A stretch of DNA of 33,512 nucleotides from positions 1 to 33,512 of the forward strand of contig QKDA01000205.1 in the NCBI GenBank assembly GCA_003246765.1, given 5' to 3'. The notes below the pieces were generated by a model. That model was not told the DNA's origin. It did not search any database and saw only the letters and a list, made by a program, of their open reading frames with translations. Source of the DNA: Spirochaetales bacterium. Its GTDB lineage: Bacteria > Spirochaetota > Spirochaetia > Treponematales > Treponemataceae. Position 1 is the stretch's first letter; every line of letters starts with the position of its first letter. A program made the position numbers and the translations under genes. This document shows positions 8,941 to 17,994 of this stretch, piece by piece.

Positions 8941-10131
8941 TTAGTCCTCAGCGTCCTCTTCCTGCTCGGGGGTCCTCACGGCCCCTCCCCACAGAATTTT
9001 CGGATAAATGACGATGCCCAGCCTTTTCTCGACCCGAGCCAGTTTTCTTAGCTCTACCTCATCCCCGAATACCGCGTTGATTCCCGACTTTCCCGCCCGG
9101 GCGGTACGGCCCGCGCGGTGGACGAAGAAATCCTCGTTTTCGTTCACGTCCAACTGGATAACGTGGGTGATGTCGGGTATGTCGAGGCCCCGGGCGGCAA
9201 GATCGCTGGTAACGAGGACCTGAATCCTGCCGGCGCGAAAGTCGTCTATGGCCTTCTTCCTGCCTACCTTGTCGAGCTTTGCGTGGAGCCCGGCGCAGGA
9301 GACCTTCCGGTGCGCGAGCCGGGCGGCGATGTTTTCGACCTGACCCACGATGGAGGTAAAGACCAGCGCCTTAGCGGGATTCTCCGCCACCAGGAACTTA
9401 CGCAAATTCTCGATCTTGTCGCGGCCCTCGCTGAAGAAGGCCCAATGGGTGATGTTTCGTTTAAGCACGTCCTCAGGGGGCAGGTCCACCGAGGCGATTT
9501 CCCGCTGCTTTCCGTCTTCTCCCGGTGGAAGCATGGCGGAAAGGAGATTCGCGTGGTACTTGCTCAAGGTTGCCGAACAGGCGATGTACTGAGCCTCCCG
9601 GGGAAGGGTTGATAGAATTTCGCGAAGGATATCCCTCATCTCGGGGGCAAGCATGCGGTCGGTTTCGTCCAGGACAACGGCCTTAACCCGGGAGGCGTGA
9701 AGTTTTTTAAGCCGTATAAGCTCCAAAAGCCTCGCGGGCCCCCCCACGACCACCGCGGGTTTGGCCTTCAGGGTCTCGATCTGCCTCTTGAGGGGGGCTC
9801 CCCCGATGAGGAGTCCCGCTCCGCCGTCGATGCCGGCGGCCTTGGTCAGGGCTCCCGCTTCGCCCTTGATCTGGGAGGCTAGCTCGTGGGTCGGGGCGAT
9901 AATGAGCATCCAGGGGGATATTTTCTCCCCTTCCGCGAGGTAGCGGGTAAGGGTCGGGAGCAGGTAGCACAGGGTCTTGCCCGTACCGGTTTCGGACCGG
10001 AAAAAAACGCTGGACCCGGAGGAAAGAATCGGGATAACTTCCTTCTGGACCTTGGTCGGGGCGGTTATGCCCCGGGATGCGAGGTGTTCCGCGAGGACGG
10101 GGGAGATGTCGAGTTCTGAAAAGCTTGTCAT
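8941..10131 (-). CDS. DEAD-box family ATP-dependent RNA helicase (DETD variant)
   Basis: A 396-residue SF2 helicase likely to remodel RNA in ribosome assembly or mRNA decay. The start is the ATG at 10131 (MTSFSELDISPVLAEHL), which places the Q motif (FSEL...TKVQ) at the N-terminus; the frame is open further upstream but lacks family likeness there. Motif I SETGTGKT is at about 46-53, Ia PTHELASQ at 81-88, motif II is DETD at 155-158 in place of DEAD, motif III SAT lies at about 186-188, and ARGLDIPD and HRAGRTARAG follow as motifs V and VI. The C-terminal tail is short, so substrate-specific domains such as those of DbpA or CsdA are missing. It is divergent from the glycosyltransferase at 10210. 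Confidence 0.93.
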   Translation of the reverse strand: MTSFSELDISPVLAEHLASRGITAPTKVQKEVIPILSSGSSVFFRSETGTGKTLCYLLPTLTRYLAEGEKISPWMLIIAPTHELASQIKGEAGALTKAAGIDGGAGLLIGGAPLKRQIETLKAKPAVVVGGPARLLELIRLKKLHASRVKAVVLDETDRMLAPEMRDILREILSTLPREAQYIACSATLSKYHANLLSAMLPPGEDGKQREIASVDLPPEDVLKRNITHWAFFSEGRDKIENLRKFLVAENPAKALVFTSIVGQVENIAARLAHRKVSCAGLHAKLDKVGRKKAIDDFRAGRIQVLVTSDLAARGLDIPDITHVIQLDVNENEDFFVHRAGRTARAGKSGINAVFGDEVELRKLARVEKRLGIVIYPKILWGGAVRTPEQEEDAED

Positions 10132-10161
10132 GACCGCAGGATAGCACAACGGGGGGATAAG

Positions 10162-10170
10162 TGCTATAAT
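10162..10170 (+). promoter_or_regulatory. Extended -10 promoter for glycosyltransferase at 10210
   Basis: TGC followed by TATAAT (10165-10170) is an extended -10 element 40 bases before the TTG start codon. The -35 region is poor. It sits in the 78-base divergent gap with the helicase gene. Confidence 0.55.
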
Positions 10171-10209
10171 TAGAAAAAGCTTTTCAGCCCACAATACGGA
10201 GGGGTTTCC

Positions 10210-11343
10210 TTGAAAGTCGGCATCAATACCTTCGGTTGCGACCACGGGCGGTCGGGCTTCGGTTCGTACATTCATTCCCTGGTCAGGAACATACCGGATA
10301 CAGGCCACAAAGTGGAGCTCTTCGGTCCGGAACTGGACCGCTTCACCTATACGTCCGGGATCGACGGAGTGGAGTACTCCGGGTTAGCGGTATCTGACAG
10401 CCTCTTGGCGGAACGGGCCTGGCACGTAACGGGGTATCCCTCTTTCGTCCGAAAGCAAAAATACCAGGCGGTTCTCTTTCCCGCGGGAATCAGGCTCCTC
10501 CCGCTAAAATTCGAGGCGACTCCGGTGGTCGTGGTTCAGGACATCCTCTCTGACATGTACCGAACCTCGGATCAGGGTTTGCTGTCGGGTCTTTTCCGGA
10601 TGCAGCTCAAGAAGATTCCCGGAATCATCGCCGCCAGCGGCTATATTCGGGACGATCTCGTCGCCCTGGGCGTTGACGAATCCAGAATTCGGGTCATCTA
10701 CAACGGCATCGATACGACCCTCTTTTATCCCCGTCAGCAAACCAATAACGAAGCGGTTCTCATTCATCCCTTTTCGATCCGCCGCCCCTACATCATCTAC
10801 GCCTCCCGGGTCATCTATCCGTCAAAATGCCATGTGGAGCTCATCCGGGGTTTCGAGATCTTCAAGAAAAGGACCGGCGCTCCCCACAGGCTGGTTATCG
10901 CCGGTTCCGACGGAACCAACGCCGAGATCGTCCACCGCGAGGTGATCAAGTCATCCATATCCTCGGATATTCTTCTCACGGGCTATTTTCCCCACCAAAG
11001 CCTGCCGGAGCTGTACTCCGCGGCGGACGCCTGCGTGTTTCCCGCCGCGTCGGAAGGGGTGGGGCTGCCGGTGCTCGAGGCGATGGCCTGCGGAATTCCC
11101 GTAGCCTGCGCGAGTTCCGGCGCGCTCCCGGAAATCGCGGGGGACGGGGCTTTGTACTTCGACCAGGGGGATCCCGAGGCTATAGCCGACGCGATATCCA
11201 GGGTGGTACGGCTTTCGTCGGGAGAAAACGATTCCTTCAGGAAGGAACTTACGGACCGGGGCATGGCATGGGTCTCCCGCTTTAACTGGGCCCGCTGCGC
11301 CGAGGAGACCTTCCGCTACGTCGAGGAAACCCTCGGTCAATAA
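10210..11343 (+). CDS. GT4-family glycosyltransferase, mannosyltransferase-like
   Basis: A 377-residue retaining glycosyltransferase. Translation probably starts at TTG 10210 because GGAGGGG lies directly upstream (about 10199-10205) and the product then begins MKVGINTFGCDHGRSGFGSYI, the glycine-rich N-terminal loop of the GT4 fold. The second domain has the YASRVIYPSKCHVELIRGF start, RLVIAGSDGTN, LTGYFPHQSLPELYSAADACVFPAASEGVGLPVLEAMACGIPV (with the ExxGLPxLE donor-binding signature) and SGALPEIAGDGALYFDQGD. This C-terminal block is typical of mannosyl- and rhamnosyl-type enzymes that build O-antigen or exopolysaccharide, but the sugar is not readable. The gene is monocistronic, with its own extended -10 promoter and a bidirectional terminator after the stop. 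Confidence 0.88.
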   Translation: MKVGINTFGCDHGRSGFGSYIHSLVRNIPDTGHKVELFGPELDRFTYTSGIDGVEYSGLAVSDSLLAERAWHVTGYPSFVRKQKYQAVLFPAGIRLLPLKFEATPVVVVQDILSDMYRTSDQGLLSGLFRMQLKKIPGIIAASGYIRDDLVALGVDESRIRVIYNGIDTTLFYPRQQTNNEAVLIHPFSIRRPYIIYASRVIYPSKCHVELIRGFEIFKKRTGAPHRLVIAGSDGTNAEIVHREVIKSSISSDILLTGYFPHQSLPELYSAADACVFPAASEGVGLPVLEAMACGIPVACASSGALPEIAGDGALYFDQGDPEAIADAISRVVRLSSGENDSFRKELTDRGMAWVSRFNWARCAEETFRYVEETLGQ

Positions 11344-11344
11344 A

Positions 11345-11380
11345 AAAAGGCCGCCATGACAAAACGTCAGGCGGCCTTTT
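11345..11380. terminator. Bidirectional intrinsic terminator
   Basis: The arms AAAAGGCCGCC(A)TGAC and GTCAGGCGGCCTTTT pair over 15 bases with a single bulged A and an AAAAC loop. A-run and T-run flank the stem, so it can stop the glycosyltransferase transcript (plus) and the clpX transcript (minus). Confidence 0.88.
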
Positions 11381-11402
11381 CGTTAACCGGATGCCCGAGG
11401 GC

Positions 11403-12647
11403 TCACGCGGTTTTCTGCTCTATTTTACGTACTTCCGGCTTTGATGCCCGACTCACGTTGTCCTTGGTTATCACCACCCGTTTGTCGCCTTCCATGGAGG
11501 GCAGCTCGAACATCAGCTCCATCATCATCTTTTCCACGATGGCCCTCAGTCCCCGGGCCCCGGTATTCTGGGCGATGGCCAGGTCGGCGATGGCGTCGAT
11601 GGCGTCGTCCTCGAAGTCCAGCTCCACCTTGTCGATGGCCATGGAGGCCTTGAACTGGCGTACGATGGAATTGCGGGGCTCCGTGAGGATCCTCTTCAGG
11701 TCGTCTCGGTAGAGCTCGTTCAGGGATACAGTGATGGGAAGGCGACCGATAAACTCGGGAATCATCCCGAACTTGATAAGGTCGTCCGGCCCGAGGGCCT
11801 CGTAGAGTTCGGCGAGGCTCCGATCCTTCTTTGCCTTAATGTCCGCGCCGAAACCCATGGGGTGCTGGGCGACCCGGGTTTCCACCATCTTGTCGAGGCC
11901 CACGAAGGCGCCGCCGCAGATAAAAAGTATATTGGTGGTGTCGATGCGGAGCATCTCCTGGTTCGGGTGCTTCCTTCCGCCCTGGGGCGGCACTGAGGCG
12001 GTGGTTCCCTCGATGATCTTGAGGAGGGCCTGCTGCACCCCTTCGCCGGAAACGTCCCGGGTGATGGAGACGTTCTCGCCCTTCCTCGCTATCTTGTCGA
12101 TCTCGTCGATGTAGACGATGCCCCGTTCCGCGGCGGCGATATTGCCCCCCGCGTTCTGGATGAGCTTGAGGAGGATATTCTCCACGTCCTCGCCTACGTA
12201 GCCCGCCTCGGTGAGGGTGGTGGCGTCGGCGATGGCGAAGGGAACCTTCATCTTTTGGGCGATGGTCCGGGCGAGTAGGGTCTTGCCCGAGCCGGTGGGG
12301 CCAATGAGGAGCACGTTGGACTTCTCGATCACCACGTCGTCGGGGGTTTTCGAGGGGTTGGCGATGCGCTTGTAGTGGTTGTAGATGGCCACCGAAAGGG
12401 TTTTCTTCGCCTGTTCCTGCCCGATGATGTACTGGTCAAGGTGTTCCTTGATTTCCTTCGGGGTGGGAATGTCGCCGGTAAACTCCGTGGAAAGCTGCTG
12501 GTTCTCCTCTTCGAGAATTCCCTTGCAAACGTCCACGCAGTGGTCGCAGATAAATACGCCGGGCCCGGCTATAATCTTTCTCGATGAGTCGCCGCTCTTC
12601 CCGCAAAAGGAGCAAATCTGCTCCTTCTCATTTTTCAGTCTTGCCAT
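11403..12647 (-). CDS. clpX: ATP-dependent Clp protease ATP-binding subunit ClpX
   Basis: ClpX is the hexameric AAA+ unfoldase that feeds tagged substrates to ClpP. The 414-residue protein starts with the zinc-binding domain (CSFCGKS...CDHCVDVC, about residues 12-40), then [14 protein letters not shown]-type entry ([19 protein letters not shown]), Walker A GPTGSGKT, the pore-proximal AGYVGEDVE segment, Walker [11 protein letters not shown], and the [15 protein letters not shown] box. The C-terminal domain contains IPEFIGRLP and [12 protein letters not shown], the sensor-2 region. The length is normal. The start codon overlaps the end of clpP by 20 bases, so translation is probably coupled. 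It is the last gene of the tig-clpP-clpX unit and ends at the shared terminator. Confidence 0.98.
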   Translation of the reverse strand: MARLKNEKEQICSFCGKSGDSSRKIIAGPGVFICDHCVDVCKGILEEENQQLSTEFTGDIPTPKEIKEHLDQYIIGQEQAKKTLSVAIYNHYKRIANPSKTPDDVVIEKSNVLLIGPTGSGKTLLARTIAQKMKVPFAIADATTLTEAGYVGEDVENILLKLIQNAGGNIAAAERGIVYIDEIDKIARKGENVSITRDVSGEGVQQALLKIIEGTTASVPPQGGRKHPNQEMLRIDTTNILFICGGAFVGLDKMVETRVAQHPMGFGADIKAKKDRSLAELYEALGPDDLIKFGMIPEFIGRLPITVSLNELYRDDLKRILTEPRNSIVRQFKASMAIDKVELDFEDDAIDAIADLAIAQNTGARGLRAIVEKMMMELMFELPSMEGDKRVVITKDNVSRASKPEVRKIEQKTA

Positions 12648-13245
12648 GTTTCCTCCGGATCATCACGTCGTCAACGATCCCGTACTCCCGGGCTTCCTCG
12701 GCGGACATGAAGAAATCCCTCTCCATGTCCTCGGCGATCTTCTCGCCGGTCTTGCCCGTGTGCCACGCGAAATACTCAATGGTCAGCTTTTTCAGTCGGA
12801 GAATCTCCCTGGCCTGAATCCCGATATCCACAGCCTGTCCCTGGACTCCGCCCCAAGGCTGATGGATCAGCACCCGTGAGGAGGGCAGGGCGTGCCGTTT
12901 TCCGGCGGAGCCCCCCGCGAGGAGAATGGCCGCCATGCTCGCGGCCTGGCCGAGGCAGTAGGTCTGGATGTCCGAGCGGATCTGCTGCATGGTGTCGTAG
13001 ATCGCGAGCCCCGCGGTCACTGACCCGCCGGGGCTGTTGATGTAAAGGTTGATGTCCTTTTCGGGATTCTGGGAATCGAGAAACAGGAGCTGAGCCACGA
13101 CGAGATCCGCGGTTGCGTCGGTGATTTCGCCGTCAATGAACACGATCCGGTCCTTGAGGAGACGGGAGAAGATATCGTACGAGCGCTCGCCGTTGCCGGT
13201 CTGCTCGATTACGTAGGGAACCAGATTGTTCATTTGCTCGTTCAT
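12628..13245 (-). CDS. clpP: ATP-dependent Clp protease proteolytic subunit ClpP
   Basis: ClpP forms the tetradecameric serine protease chamber that partners ClpX. The 205-residue product has the catalytic serine in [14 protein letters not shown], the catalytic histidine in [11 protein letters not shown] and the [19 protein letters not shown] segment containing the catalytic aspartate. The N-terminal loop ([27 protein letters not shown]) is the usual axial-loop sequence. The start may be 13245 or 13233 (MNNLVP); the first leaves one base after the tig stop. It is located between tig and clpX, an arrangement seen in many bacteria in which chaperone and protease are co-expressed. Confidence 0.98.
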   Translation of the reverse strand: MNEQMNNLVPYVIEQTGNGERSYDIFSRLLKDRIVFIDGEITDATADLVVAQLLFLDSQNPEKDINLYINSPGGSVTAGLAIYDTMQQIRSDIQTYCLGQAASMAAILLAGGSAGKRHALPSSRVLIHQPWGGVQGQAVDIGIQAREILRLKKLTIEYFAWHTGKTGEKIAEDMERDFFMSAEEAREYGIVDDVMIRRKHGKTEK

Positions 13246-13246
13246 G

Positions 13247-14608
13247 TCACTGTCCGTCCTTGAAGAGGTCCGCGAAGGCGGTTTTCTTGCCCTTCGCCAG
13301 GGTGCACTTCTCGAGGAGCTCCGCGTACAGGCGCTGCTCCTTGATGTCGTCTATAAGATACTCCTTCCTCCGGGGATCCGCATAGTGCTTTTTAACCTCA
13401 TCCACGGTCACTCCGGCTCCCTCGGCCATTTTGGCGTACTCCGCCTCCACGTCTTCGGGGGTAACCTTGATGTCCCGGTCCTTGAGGAGCAGTTCAACGA
13501 TAACCCGGCTCTTGAGGAGCTTTTCTGCCTCGGGCTTCCAGGAGGCGAGCATGTCGGCCTTGGACTGGCCGGAGGCGGCCATGAGCTTCTCGAGCTGCTC
13601 CACGTCGGTGCGGAAGCGCTGGGCCATCATCTGCCAGCGGGACTCGAGTTCCGCCGCCACCATGGATTCGGGAAGCTCGAAGGGGTTCTTCTCGATAAGC
13701 TTCTCCAGGAGGGCGTTGCTCTTGAGTTCCTTGAGCTTGTTCTCCAGGGCGGTTTCCATGTTTTTCTTGATATCCGCCTTAAGGTCGTCAAGGTTCTTGT
13801 ACTTTTCGCTCACGTCCTGGGCAAGCTCGTCGTCCAGGTCGGGGAGGTTGCGGGCCTTAAGGGCGGTAAGGGTAACCCTGATCTTCTTGGTGGTTCCGGC
13901 GATGTCCTTGTCCTCGAAATCCGCGGGGAATTTCTTGGTGAAATCCTTGGTCTCGCCCTTTTTCATTCCCGTGATCTCGTCGTCGAATTTGAAGACGTTG
14001 TAGCCGGTGCCGATGGTGAACACGAAATCCTGGCGCTCAGTGCCGGGAATAACGGCCCCCGCTTCGTCGAGCTCGGAATAGTTAACCGTGGCGATGTTGT
14101 CCTTGGCGGCCTTGTCTCCGTCGTTGCGGTCAACCACGACGGCGTTCCGCTCCCGGATCGCCTCGAGTTCTTCCTTCATCTCCGCGTCGCCGATGGCCAC
14201 CACGGGCACCTCGATCTTGAAGCCCTCGACGGTTCCGAGCTTGACCTCGGGGAAGGTATCGTAGGTTACGGAAAAGGCCATATCCTTCTCGAGGTCGAAG
14301 GAGGGAACCGAGTCCATGACGGGCTGGGAGTAGGGAAGGGGTCGCTCGAATTCGGTGGCGGCCTCGAAGATCTCCCCGAGGGCCTTTTCCATGATGTCTC
14401 CGGCCACGTCGCCCTTGAGGGCCTCGCCGTATTTCTGCTCCAGAAGCTTTACGGGCGCCTTTCCCTTGCGGAAGCCGGGAATCTGGATTGACTTGGCGTA
14501 TTTCTGGAGCAGGGACTGATAGGAGGAGGCGAGCTCCTCCTTGCCGATGGTCACGTCGAGCTTAACCCGGGACTTGTCGAGTTTGGTGAACTTCTTGGTA
14601 AGGTTCAT
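13247..14608 (-). CDS. tig: Trigger factor, ribosome-associated chaperone/PPIase
   Basis: Trigger factor binds the ribosome exit tunnel and folds nascent chains. I place the start at ATG 14608, preceded by AGAGGA, giving 453 residues starting [25 protein letters not shown]. This N-terminal domain ends with the segment [19 protein letters not shown], where the FRKGKAP loop is the ribosome-binding signature (canonical GFRxGKxP). The middle FKBP-like domain follows ([20 protein letters not shown]...[18 protein letters not shown]), then the long helical C-terminal substrate-binding arms. The length is typical. It is the first gene of tig-clpP-clpX and lies 99 bases below the tRNA terminator, so it needs its own promoter; I did not find a convincing -35/-10 pair there. 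Confidence 0.96.
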   Translation of the reverse strand: MNLTKKFTKLDKSRVKLDVTIGKEELASSYQSLLQKYAKSIQIPGFRKGKAPVKLLEQKYGEALKGDVAGDIMEKALGEIFEAATEFERPLPYSQPVMDSVPSFDLEKDMAFSVTYDTFPEVKLGTVEGFKIEVPVVAIGDAEMKEELEAIRERNAVVVDRNDGDKAAKDNIATVNYSELDEAGAVIPGTERQDFVFTIGTGYNVFKFDDEITGMKKGETKDFTKKFPADFEDKDIAGTTKKIRVTLTALKARNLPDLDDELAQDVSEKYKNLDDLKADIKKNMETALENKLKELKSNALLEKLIEKNPFELPESMVAAELESRWQMMAQRFRTDVEQLEKLMAASGQSKADMLASWKPEAEKLLKSRVIVELLLKDRDIKVTPEDVEAEYAKMAEGAGVTVDEVKKHYADPRRKEYLIDDIKEQRLYAELLEKCTLAKGKKTAFADLFKDGQ

Positions 14609-14707
14609 GTGCGTATCCTCTTCACTTGAAGGTGGTATTGGCCTCCCCGAAGGCCGCGGCGTAGGCGGCATCGGGGCGGGCGGCTCGTTGAGCCGTACTT
14701 GAAATGC

Positions 14708-14746
14708 AAAAAAAAAGCGATCCGGATTTTACCGAATCGCTTTTTT
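14708..14746 (-). terminator. Intrinsic terminator after the tRNA cluster
   Basis: On the minus strand a stem with arms AAAAAAGCGATTCGG and CCGGATCGCTTTTTT (one mismatch, TAAAAT loop) runs into nine U residues. It lies five bases after tRNA-Gly and separates the tRNA transcript from tig. Confidence 0.88.
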
Positions 14747-14751
14747 GGAGA

Positions 14752-14822
14752 GCGGGAAACGGGAGTCGGACCCGCGACATCCACCTTGGCAAGGTGGCGC
14801 TCTACCACTGAGCTATTCCCGC
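14752..14822 (-). tRNA. tRNA-Gly (GCC anticodon)
   Basis: A 71-nt cloverleaf with a perfect 7-bp acceptor stem (GCGGGAA/TTCCCGC), D-arm AGCTCAGTGGTAGAGC, anticodon loop TTGCCAA and T-loop GTCCGAC. The 3' CCA is not encoded. It lies 34 bases after tRNA-Leu with no room for its own promoter, so it is probably processed from the same precursor. Confidence 0.97.
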
Positions 14823-14856
14823 AAAATCACTACTGTGTCTTGCCTCTTGGCCGACT

Positions 14857-14935
<79 letters not shown>

Positions 14936-14974
14936 TCACTCTTACGTGACCGCTTGCGGTTAGCAAGTTTTAGT

Positions 14975-15003
14975 AGTCTATCGAAACCACTTTAGCCTGT
15001 CAA
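14975..15003 (-). promoter_or_regulatory. Sigma-70-type promoter for tRNA-Leu/tRNA-Gly
   Basis: On the minus strand, TTGACA (14998-15003), a 17-base spacer and TAGACT (14975-14980) lie 40 bases before tRNA-Leu. The -35 is a perfect match, and the -10 matches TATAAT at four positions. Confidence 0.75.
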
Positions 15004-15024
15004 GGGCCGCCGTTTTTTCGATCT

Positions 15025-15096
15025 GAGCCATGAAGGGATCGAACCTTCGACCCACAGATTAAGAGTCTGTTGCTCTACCAGCTGAGCTAATGGCCC
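15025..15096 (-). tRNA. tRNA-Lys (CTT anticodon)
   Basis: A 72-nt cloverleaf: acceptor GGGCCAT/ATGGCTC with one G-U pair, D-arm GCTCAGCTGGTAGAGC, anticodon arm ACAGA-CTCTTAA-TCTGT (CUU), T-arm GAAGGTTCGATCCCTTC. No CCA is encoded. A promoter lies about 100 bases upstream at 15197-15225. Confidence 0.97.
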
Positions 15097-15196
15097 GTTT
15101 GAAAATCAATTTCTTTCGAAATCTCTTTTCGCTTTCTTGGTAAACCGTTGCAAGGTTTGCTGTTTGTTAGCGTCTCTTGCGTCGGCAACGAAATCT

Positions 15197-15225
15197 GTTA
15201 TACCCGATTCCGTTTTCTTTGTCAA
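15197..15225 (-). promoter_or_regulatory. Sigma-70-type promoter upstream of tRNA-Lys
   Basis: Minus-strand TTGACA (15220-15225), a 17-base spacer and TATAAC (15197-15202) make the best housekeeping promoter in the window. It gives tRNA-Lys an unusually long 5' leader of about 95 bases, which contains a small AAACC/GGTTT hairpin. Confidence 0.8.
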
Positions 15226-15255
15226 TCCGTTTTACGGGATTTCCAATTTTTTTTT

Positions 15256-15328
<73 letters not shown>

Positions 15329-15348
15329 ATTCCCGACAGTCAAAGCTT

Positions 15349-15381
15349 CTTCCGGCGGACAGTTTTGCCGTCCGCCGGAAG
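15349..15381. repeat. 12-bp perfect stem-loop between tRNA-His and tRNA-Arg
   Basis: Arms CTTCCGGCGGAC (15349-15360) and GTCCGCCGGAAG (15370-15381) flank a nine-base loop. Neither side has a U-run, so it looks more like a processing or stability element in the tRNA precursor than a terminator. Confidence 0.7.
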
Positions 15382-15387
15382 GCAACG

Positions 15388-15460
15388 GGTGGGTGATGGG
15401 GGTCGAACCCACGACAACCAGATCCACAATCTGGCGCTCTACCTCTGAACTACACCCACC
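15388..15460 (-). tRNA. tRNA-His (GTG anticodon)
   Basis: A 73-nt cloverleaf starting GGTGGGTG, which includes the extra 5' G (position -1) diagnostic of tRNA-His and paired with the discriminator C. The anticodon loop is TTGTGGA and the T-arm is GTGGGTTCGACCCCCAT. The CCA is not encoded. It is the first tRNA of the cluster. Confidence 0.97.
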
Positions 15461-15476
15461 AAAACTGACGAAGGCA

Positions 15477-15505
15477 ATAGTGCCAGATGGAGTAAAAAAA
15501 GTCAA
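15477..15505 (-). promoter_or_regulatory. Probable promoter of the tRNA cluster (before tRNA-His)
   Basis: Minus-strand TTGACT (15500-15505), a 17-base spacer and CACTAT (15477-15482) lie 17 bases before tRNA-His. The -35 is good and the -10 weak (three of six), so confidence is moderate. Confidence 0.5.
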
Positions 15506-15536
15506 GGACGGCCGGTTCATTTTCAATCTTGAAAGC

Positions 15537-15563
15537 TACAGTTTCCTAATGGGATACCGATAA
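15537..15563 (+). promoter_or_regulatory. Sigma-28 (FliA) promoter of the flgN-flgK-flgL-fliW-csrA operon
   Basis: TACAGTTT (15537-15544), 11 bases, then ACCGATAA (15556-15563) differs by one base in each half from the FliA consensus TAAAGTTT-N11-GCCGATAA. It lies 25 bases before the flgN start, with AAGGAG between. Confidence 0.82.
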
Positions 15564-15587
15564 TGAGCTGAAGGAGTACGGCCAGAA

Positions 15588-16085
15588 ATGGAAGAACGTC
15601 GAGAGTATACGATGAGGATTGAATCCAGCCTAGACGAGGAGATCGCCGCACTCATTGATCTCCATGCCTGCCAAAAGCGCATGTACGATACGGTGATCCG
15701 GCGCGACTGGGTATCCCTTCAGCGGGAGACGGAAAACCGAGAGGAGTTAGCCTCGGCGATTGAAGCCTGCGAGGCCGCCCGCAGGTGCGACATGAATGCC
15801 CTTTTCCCCGACGTTAAGGATTCCGACGATTTCTACAGGATGACCGCCGGACTCGGGAACGAGGTCCGCACCAGGCTTAACGGAAAGTACCGGGAGCTCA
15901 AGAGGCTGGTTTTGCTTTCAAAAAGCGAGAATGACCTCTTTGAATCCTATTTATCCCATTCCCGCACATTACTCTCTAATCTAATCGAAACCTTCGTTCC
16001 GGCCCGCCGGAGCAGGATATACGCCAAGAACGGCTCCCTCCGCTCGGGACCCGTGGAAAGCCTGGTCTTAAACCGGTCTTTCTGA
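15588..16085 (+). CDS. flgN: FlgN-family flagellar export chaperone
   Basis: A 165-residue, highly charged helical protein immediately upstream of flgK, the position of FlgN, which escorts FlgK and FlgL to the export gate. It shows the FlgN pattern of a long N-terminal helix (LDEEIAALIDLHACQKRMYDTVI), a WVSLQRETENREELASAIEACE segment and a C-terminal helix (KSENDLFESYLSHSRTLLSNLIETFVP). The start at 15588 has AAGGAG 11 bases upstream; an alternative ATG is at 15612. A sigma-28-like promoter directly precedes it. Sequence likeness alone is moderate, but position, size and helical content make the call good. Confidence 0.82.
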   Translation: MEERREYTMRIESSLDEEIAALIDLHACQKRMYDTVIRRDWVSLQRETENREELASAIEACEAARRCDMNALFPDVKDSDDFYRMTAGLGNEVRTRLNGKYRELKRLVLLSKSENDLFESYLSHSRTLLSNLIETFVPARRSRIYAKNGSLRSGPVESLVLNRSF

Positions 16086-16107
16086 CATACGCGATACAGG
16101 AGCAGCC

Positions 16108-17982
16108 ATGTCTACCTTTTCCGGAATCGAGATGGGCAAGCGAAGCCTCTTTGCCCACACTCAGGCCATCCAAACCGCCGGCCATAACCTTTCGAACTCT
16201 TCAACTGAAGGATATTCCCGGCAGAGGGTGGAACTCAAGGCCACGGACCCCCTGTACCGGCCGGACCTGGCCCGGGCCGAAACCCCCGGACAGATAGGTC
16301 AGGGGGTTTCGATTGAGTCTATCCGGCGTCTCCGGGACGAGCTTTTGGACGGACGCATCGTGGCTCAAAGCAACGGCGAGGGATATTGGCAGTCCCGCAA
16401 CGATTACCTGCTCCAGCTTGAACAGCTCTACAACGAACCCGCCGACACCTCGGTACGGTCCAGGCTGGACCAGTTTTGGGACTCCTGGCAGGAGCTGTCG
16501 GTGTACCCCGAGTCCAAGGCCGCCCGGGAGGCAGTGCTCACCCGGGGTGAAACCCTGGTAGACGCGATCCATCAGCAGTACAACGGACTCAAGGGAATCC
16601 GGGACATGGTGGAAGGGGATATCCAGGCCGTTACCCGCCAGGTTAACGGGATCACCACGGAGATCGCGGCCCTGAACGAGGAAATCGTCAAGGTTAAGGC
16701 CATGGGCGACAACCCCAATGACCTCATGGACCGTCGTGACCTCCTTACCGAGAGGCTCTCCAAACTCATCGATATTACCGTGGATCAGCAGGATCCGGAC
16801 GAGTACGTCATTCATACTGCGGGGTACGAGCTCGTGCAGGGTCGGACAAACCGCCTGTTCAGCCTTGAAACCGGAATCGATAACGACGGTTACGCCAAGG
16901 TAACCTGGGCCGACATCGGTAGGGAAGCGCACTTCGCCGGGGGAAAGCTCGGCGCCCTCCTGGAACTACGGGACGGGGACCTGCGCGACGAGATTCGGAG
17001 CCTCGACACCCTTACCATGAGCTTCGTGGACCTGGTTAACGACGTTCACCGGGACGGAACCGGGGCGAACGGCAAGACAGGGGTGGATTTCTTTACGGAG
17101 CAGCCCTTTATCAACAACGTGGCGGGTAATTACGACCGTTCCGGCGACGGGGTTGACGATTCCTCCTATATTTACCGGCTCACCGGGGCGAATGCCCTCA
17201 GCCCCCGGGAACAGATCGGGCTTGAGGGAACAATCACCCTCTCCTCCTCCGACGGAACCGTGGACGTTCCCTACAGGGCCAACGACATGGTGGCGGACGT
17301 GGTGGAGCGGATAAACAATTCCGGAGCGGAAGTGACCGCGAGCCTCGACCGGGACGGCCGTCTCGTTCTGAAGGGTACGACCTCCGCGGATAAAGCCAAT
17401 CCCGACTTCGTGATCCGGTCCGTGTCGGATTCGGGTCAGTTTCTCGCGGGATACTCGGGAATCCTCAGGGGCCCCGGAGAGGCTAACGGCTACCGTTGGG
17501 ATCAGGCGAACGCAGTGGACGGGCTTGCGGGCGGCGACATGCGCTATGCCGTGGCTCCCATCGCCCATCCCTCGGGCTGGATGGAGATCAACCAGGTCAT
17601 CAAGCGGGACGTACAGACCATTGCGGCGGGGTTTACCGACGATGACGGCGTCCTTCAAGTCGGCGATAACCGGGCCGCTGCGGCCATTGCCTCCATTCGA
17701 AATACCCCGGTGATGGTCGGAAATTCCCGGACCTTCGACGACTTTTTCGCCGAGGCGGTCACCAACGTAGGGCTCAAGGGTGAGCAGGCCCAGAGGGCGC
17801 TGGAAACGCAGTTGGCCATCATGCAGGACCTCAAGAATGCCCGGGACGCCATTTCCGGGGTTAACATAGACGAGGAACTGTCGGATATCATCAAATTCCA
17901 GCACGGCTACAACGCCGCGGCGAAATTCGTCTCGACGGTAAATGAAATGCTCGACACCATCATTAACCGCCTGGGCGTGTAA
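16108..17982 (+). CDS. flgK: Flagellar hook-associated protein 1 (FlgK)
   Basis: FlgK forms the first hook-filament junction ring. The 624-residue product begins MSTFSGIEMGKRSLFAHTQAIQTAGHNLSNSSTEGYSRQRVEL, which matches the conserved FlgK N-terminus (helix, then the NxNTxGYSRQ-type motif). It has coiled-coil-forming terminal segments, with FWDSWQELSVYPES typical for the family, and ends in LSDIIKFQHGYNAAAKFVSTVNEMLDTIINRLGV, the C-terminal helix shared by rod, hook and junction proteins. It has an AGGAG ribosome-binding site and follows flgN by 22 bases. The length is within the spirochaete range. It is probably expressed from the sigma-28 promoter upstream of flgN. Confidence 0.97.
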   Translation: MSTFSGIEMGKRSLFAHTQAIQTAGHNLSNSSTEGYSRQRVELKATDPLYRPDLARAETPGQIGQGVSIESIRRLRDELLDGRIVAQSNGEGYWQSRNDYLLQLEQLYNEPADTSVRSRLDQFWDSWQELSVYPESKAAREAVLTRGETLVDAIHQQYNGLKGIRDMVEGDIQAVTRQVNGITTEIAALNEEIVKVKAMGDNPNDLMDRRDLLTERLSKLIDITVDQQDPDEYVIHTAGYELVQGRTNRLFSLETGIDNDGYAKVTWADIGREAHFAGGKLGALLELRDGDLRDEIRSLDTLTMSFVDLVNDVHRDGTGANGKTGVDFFTEQPFINNVAGNYDRSGDGVDDSSYIYRLTGANALSPREQIGLEGTITLSSSDGTVDVPYRANDMVADVVERINNSGAEVTASLDRDGRLVLKGTTSADKANPDFVIRSVSDSGQFLAGYSGILRGPGEANGYRWDQANAVDGLAGGDMRYAVAPIAHPSGWMEINQVIKRDVQTIAAGFTDDDGVLQVGDNRAAAAIASIRNTPVMVGNSRTFDDFFAEAVTNVGLKGEQAQRALETQLAIMQDLKNARDAISGVNIDEELSDIIKFQHGYNAAAKFVSTVNEMLDTIINRLGV

Positions 17983-17994
17983 GGGGAGTAAACC

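Noticed and set aside
8854-9051. 65-codon plus-strand frame after the second Wzi-like gene
   Set aside because: It overlaps the end of the helicase gene, has no ribosome-binding site and gives a low-complexity product.
13226-14491. Long plus-strand open frame (421 codons) opposite tig
   Set aside because: It is the antisense shadow of a strongly conserved gene; its leucine/glycine/histidine-rich product has no domain pattern and no ribosome-binding site.
15349-15381. tRNA-cluster hairpin as an intrinsic terminator
   Set aside because: No U-run follows the stem on either strand.
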